Shown piece after piece: positions 34,266-37,558 of a stretch of 37,558 bases of DNA. Position 1 is the stretch's first letter; the number at the start of each line of letters is the position of its first letter. Both the position numbers and the translations under genes were made by a program. The stretch lies in the NCBI GenBank assembly GCA_025964115.1, contig JAOPZM010000251.1:1-37558 (forward strand), given 5' to 3'. The notes under the pieces are model-generated. The model saw only the letters and a list, made by a program, of their open reading frames with translations. It had not been told where the DNA came from and did not search any database. Source of the DNA: Solirubrobacterales bacterium. GTDB taxonomy: Bacteria; Actinomycetota; Thermoleophilia; Solirubrobacterales; Solirubrobacteraceae.

Positions 34266-35255
34266 TCAGCCGTCGCTGAACGGCGCGATCGGCACGCCGT
34301 GATCGCGATCGCGCATCCCAAGCTCGTAGGCCGCACCGTGCGCGGTGCGCAGCGTGCGGCGCCCGTCCCCGCCGGGCGGCTCCAGCGTGAGCGCGAGCGC
34401 GGAGACCGAGCAGTTGACGACGTCGTGGTCGCCTCCGCCCGGGTCGGTGTAGCGCCAGCCGGCGGCGGCGTCACGGGGCACGTCGACCCGCGCCTCGACG
34501 GCCAGGCCGCTCTCGCCGCGAAGCACCAGGGCACAGCCGCCGGCGCTCTCGCGGACGCGCAGGCCGCGCGCCACGAGCCCCCCCAAGCGGTGACGGCGAC
34601 CGTCGATCGCCAGTGCGCCGTTGGCAACCCACGGGGTCAGCCGGCCGGCGATCCGCACCCGGCCGAGGGTCACGTCCAACCATGCATCCGGCGCGTCCTC
34701 GAAGCCCACGCCGTGAAGCCAGATCCACCGCTCGGCGTGCTCGGAGCCCCAGTTGTGGCCCACCATCCCCGGCCACGAGCGCAGCTCGATCCGCCGGCCG
34801 GGCAGCTCGAGCACGCCGTCGAACTCCGCCATCGGGACCGGGCTCGTGGCCTTCGTTCGGGGCAGCGGCGCCCGGTACAGCCACCGTCGAGGGAGGTGTA
34901 GGAGCTCCGGCTCCTCGGAGCTGAAGCTCAGCGACCAGCGGGCCTCGCCGCAGCTGCCCGCCGCGCGGCCCGGGCCGAGGACGGCGCCCTGGGATCCCTG
35001 CTCGCCGACGGCGATCCAGGCGTCGGCGGGCGCGCTCAGCCGGTCGGTCGTCAGCTTGTGCATGAACGGGCGGCCACGGCGCGCATCGAACACCGTGCAC
35101 CACACCGATCCCCTGGGCCTGCGGCCCGGGTCCTTGTGGACCGTGTTGCGTATCCACACGCCAACGGGCTCCGTGGGTGAGACGGCGCGCAGGTAGAACG
35201 ACTCGTACATACCCGCCCGCTCCGGCGCGCTGGGAAAGACCGCCCGCGTGTTCAC
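34266..35255 (-). CDS. AttH/CrtC-like lipocalin-fold protein (hypothetical)
   Basis: ELRSWPGMVGHNWGSEHAERWIWLHGVGF motif resembling AttH/CrtC-type proteins; ELPGRRIELRSW. Confidence 0.5.
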   Translation of the reverse strand: MNTRAVFPSAPERAGMYESFYLRAVSPTEPVGVWIRNTVHKDPGRRPRGSVWCTVFDARRGRPFMHKLTTDRLSAPADAWIAVGEQGSQGAVLGPGRAAGSCGEARWSLSFSSEEPELLHLPRRWLYRAPLPRTKATSPVPMAEFDGVLELPGRRIELRSWPGMVGHNWGSEHAERWIWLHGVGFEDAPDAWLDVTLGRVRIAGRLTPWVANGALAIDGRRHRLGGLVARGLRVRESAGGCALVLRGESGLAVEARVDVPRDAAAGWRYTDPGGGDHDVVNCSVSALALTLEPPGGDGRRTLRTAHGAAYELGMRDRDHGVPIAPFSDG

Positions 35256-35299
35256 CGGACGATCGTAGTCGCCGAGCCGTTTCCTGAGAGGATGCCGCG

Positions 35300-36337
35300 A
35301 TGAAACGAGACGCCCTGGTCAGGCTGCCCGACGCGCTGACGCGGCCGAAGCGAGCTTCCGCCGGCGCTCGTTACGTACTCGGCGTCGACGGCGGTGCCAC
35401 GAAGACGCTCGCGGCCGTCCTCGACATGGACACCCGCCGGCTTCACGTCGGTCACGGGGGGCCCAGCAACCAGGATGCCGTCGGCGCCACCGCCGCGGTG
35501 CGAGCGCTCCTGGAAGCGGCCGATGAGGCGATCGCCGAGGCGGGCATATCTCCCGAGCGCCTCGCCGCCGCGGTGCTCGCGATCGCCGGGACCGACACCG
35601 AGGCGATCGTCCGCAACGTGCGCGCAGTCCGCACCGAGGACTGGCTGGTCGTCAACGACGTCGTCGCCGCCTGGGCCAGCGCCACCGGCACCGGACCGGG
35701 AGTCGCCGTGATCGCCGGCACCGGCTCGAACGTCTTCGGCGTCGGGCCTGACGACACCCCCTGGCGGGCGGGCGGCTGGGGCCACCTGCTCGGCGATGAG
35801 GGATCCGGCTACTGGCTCGGCATCCAGTCGATCAAAGCCGCGCTCGACGACCGCGAGGCGTCGGGGCCGGAGACCGCCTTGAGCGAGCGGGCGCCCGCCT
35901 TCTTCGGTCTCCAGACCGTCGAGCAGCTCGCCACCTATGTCTACTCGAAGCCACTCACCAAGGGCGAGATCTCGGCCCTGGCGGTGGAAACTGCGAGGCT
36001 CGCCCAGGCGGGCGACGCCGTCGCGCGCGAGCTCTACGTTCGCGGCGCGCGAGAACTCGGGCGGCAGATCCGCGCCGTCATCGAGCAGACCGGGCTACGG
36101 GGCAGCTTCCCCGTCGGCCTGATCGGGGGCGCCTTCAACGCCGGCGCCGCGTTCATCGAGCCGCTCACCGCGGTCATCCACGAGGCCGCCGTCGAGGCGC
36201 ACGTCGCGCGGGTCGAGCTGCAGCCGGTCGGCGGCAGCCTGCTGCTTGCCGCGCGCGCCTGTGGCCGCGCCGAGAGCCTGCAGCCGGCCGAGCTGGCGCG
36301 GCTCATCGAGGAGGCCCTCGCGCGCAAGCCGCTGTAG
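35300..36337 (+). CDS. BadF/BadG-family ATPase, N-acetylglucosamine kinase-like
   Basis: YVLGVDGGATKTLAAVLDMDT, GPSNQDAVG, GVAVIAGTGSNVFGVG, GGWGHLLGDEGSGYWLG. Confidence 0.9.
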   Translation: MKRDALVRLPDALTRPKRASAGARYVLGVDGGATKTLAAVLDMDTRRLHVGHGGPSNQDAVGATAAVRALLEAADEAIAEAGISPERLAAAVLAIAGTDTEAIVRNVRAVRTEDWLVVNDVVAAWASATGTGPGVAVIAGTGSNVFGVGPDDTPWRAGGWGHLLGDEGSGYWLGIQSIKAALDDREASGPETALSERAPAFFGLQTVEQLATYVYSKPLTKGEISALAVETARLAQAGDAVARELYVRGARELGRQIRAVIEQTGLRGSFPVGLIGGAFNAGAAFIEPLTAVIHEAAVEAHVARVELQPVGGSLLLAARACGRAESLQPAELARLIEEALARKPL

Positions 36338-36339
36338 CC

Positions 36340-37197
36340 TCACGGCACCGCGGCGGCCCGCACGCGCGACTCGACGGCGCTCCTGTCCGCGATGCCGCTC
36401 GTGCCGGCGGCGCCGATCCTCAGGGCGGCCGCCGCCCCGGCGAACGCCACGGCCGGCTTCGGCTGCTGTCCCTCGCCCAGAGCGATGAAGAACGCCGCTG
36501 CGAACACGTCGCCGGCGCCGACATCCTCGCCGGGCTCCTCCGTCGGCTGCGTCGGAGCGTGCAGCGTCTCGCCGTCCGGCAAGAGGATCGTCGTCGGGCG
36601 ATGCCCAGCCGTGATCGCGACCACCGCGCCCACCTTGCGCGCGCTGGACAGGAGCGCCGCACAGCTGTCGCGCTCGACCTCGCTGATCACGATCGCGTCG
36701 CACGTGGCTGGCAGCGCGAGGAGATCGACGGGCGTCAGCGAGATCTCGCCGCCGTTGCCCGCCCACTGCCTAACCAGGCCCTGCGGCGTCAGCCCGACGA
36801 AGTCCGTCTCTCCGCGCCAGCGCCGCGGGCTCTCGCGCGCCACCGGCGCCAGGTGGAGGATCGCGCTGTCCACGACAGGCTCCCCCTCGATCGGCCCGGC
36901 CCATGCGAGCAAGCGCTGGGAGCGCGTCGCACCCGAGCCCGACGTGTGGAGCGTCGTCGTCTGCCTCGACGGCTGGATCTCGATCGCGAGCTCGCCGCGG
37001 TAGGGCTCGAGCAGCGCCTCGATCTCCTCCTGGCGCCCCCGCGTGAGGATCAGAGCCCGCAGGCCGAGGCGGCTTGCCTGAAGCGCGCTGTAGAACGCGG
37101 AGCCGCCCGGCCGGCGCGTGCCGTCGGCCATCACGTCGACCGTCACATGGCCGACCGTCGTGTAGTCGAATCGTCCGCCCGGACTCGTCCTCTGCAC
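36340..37197 (-). CDS. PfkB-family carbohydrate kinase
   Basis: YTTVGHVTVDVMADGTRRPGGSAFYSALQASRLGL ... GEDVGAGDVFAAAFFIALGEG; GTG 37197 proposed, ORF opens at 37278. Confidence 0.85.
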   Translation of the reverse strand: MQRTSPGGRFDYTTVGHVTVDVMADGTRRPGGSAFYSALQASRLGLRALILTRGRQEEIEALLEPYRGELAIEIQPSRQTTTLHTSGSGATRSQRLLAWAGPIEGEPVVDSAILHLAPVARESPRRWRGETDFVGLTPQGLVRQWAGNGGEISLTPVDLLALPATCDAIVISEVERDSCAALLSSARKVGAVVAITAGHRPTTILLPDGETLHAPTQPTEEPGEDVGAGDVFAAAFFIALGEGQQPKPAVAFAGAAAALRIGAAGTSGIADRSAVESRVRAAAVP

Positions 37198-37319
37198 CGG
37201 GCCTGTGGCACGATGACGCGGTTCCTGCCCGGCCGGCGCGCGGCGGTGAGTCGCGTGCACCGGATATGCGTATACCAAATCGAATCCTCCCGTCGACTGT
37301 TCTCCTTGCCTGAACCGCG

Positions 37320-37558
37320 ATGACCGTCCCCTCCCCGAACAGGCGCCTCGCCTCGTCGTGCCTGGCGCTCCTCACGCTCGCCCTCGGCCTCGACCTGGCA
37401 CCCGCCGGGGCGCACGCCGCGGGGAGTGCGCGGTCGCCCTATCCGGCCGGCGCCACGCGCGCGTCGATCATCGCGCGGCCGTCTGACTTCGCGCGTCCCG
37501 CCGTCCACCGCAGCCGCGCCGGTGCGCGCGGGCGGTCGGCCGCGAGCCGCTCGCCACG
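37320..37558 (+). CDS. N-terminus of a secreted protein, truncated by window end
   Basis: ATG at 37320 then MTVPSPNRRLASSCLALLTLALGLDLAPAGAHAAGSARSPYPAG: signal peptide; open to the window edge. Confidence 0.6.
   Translation, partial: MTVPSPNRRLASSCLALLTLALGLDLAPAGAHAAGSARSPYPAGATRASIIARPSDFARPAVHRSRAGARGRSAASRSP

Overview
High-GC actinobacterial chromosome segment, probably Thermoleophilia/Solirubrobacterales-like (taxon inferred from gene content and codon style). About 32 protein-coding genes, two tRNAs (Ser-GGA, Arg-ACG) and several strong inverted repeats are supported. Left part: RskA-like C-terminus, S4-domain protein, VOC protein, UbiE-like methyltransferase + UbiA-like membrane protein, a galT-galK operon (with a small ORF in front) divergent from a sugar ABC transporter (SBP/permease/ATPase), and an L,D-transpeptidase. 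Middle: GntR regulator between two related membrane-anchored proteins, ScyD/ScyE-like propeller, Cys-rich RCC1 protein, Nramp-like transporter with altered metal motifs, inorganic pyrophosphatase, GGDEF-EAL, ferritin-like Tat protein, HD-GYP, P450, GNAT. Right: PPOX-family protein, MBL hydrolase, an arsR / R2-like diiron oxidase / arsC operon with a perfect operator palindrome, a 1236-aa Ig/RCC1/IPT surface protein divergent from a small secreted protein of unknown function, PAS-GGDEF protein, AttH/CrtC-like protein, GlcNAc-kinase-like and PfkB kinases. No CRISPR array, transposase, integrase or phage gene was seen. Best candidates for something new: the R2lox-like oxidase embedded in an arsenic-type operon; the paired Ig/RCC1/IPT protein and divergent secreted protein; and a compact, strongly structured intergenic element at 11870-11929.
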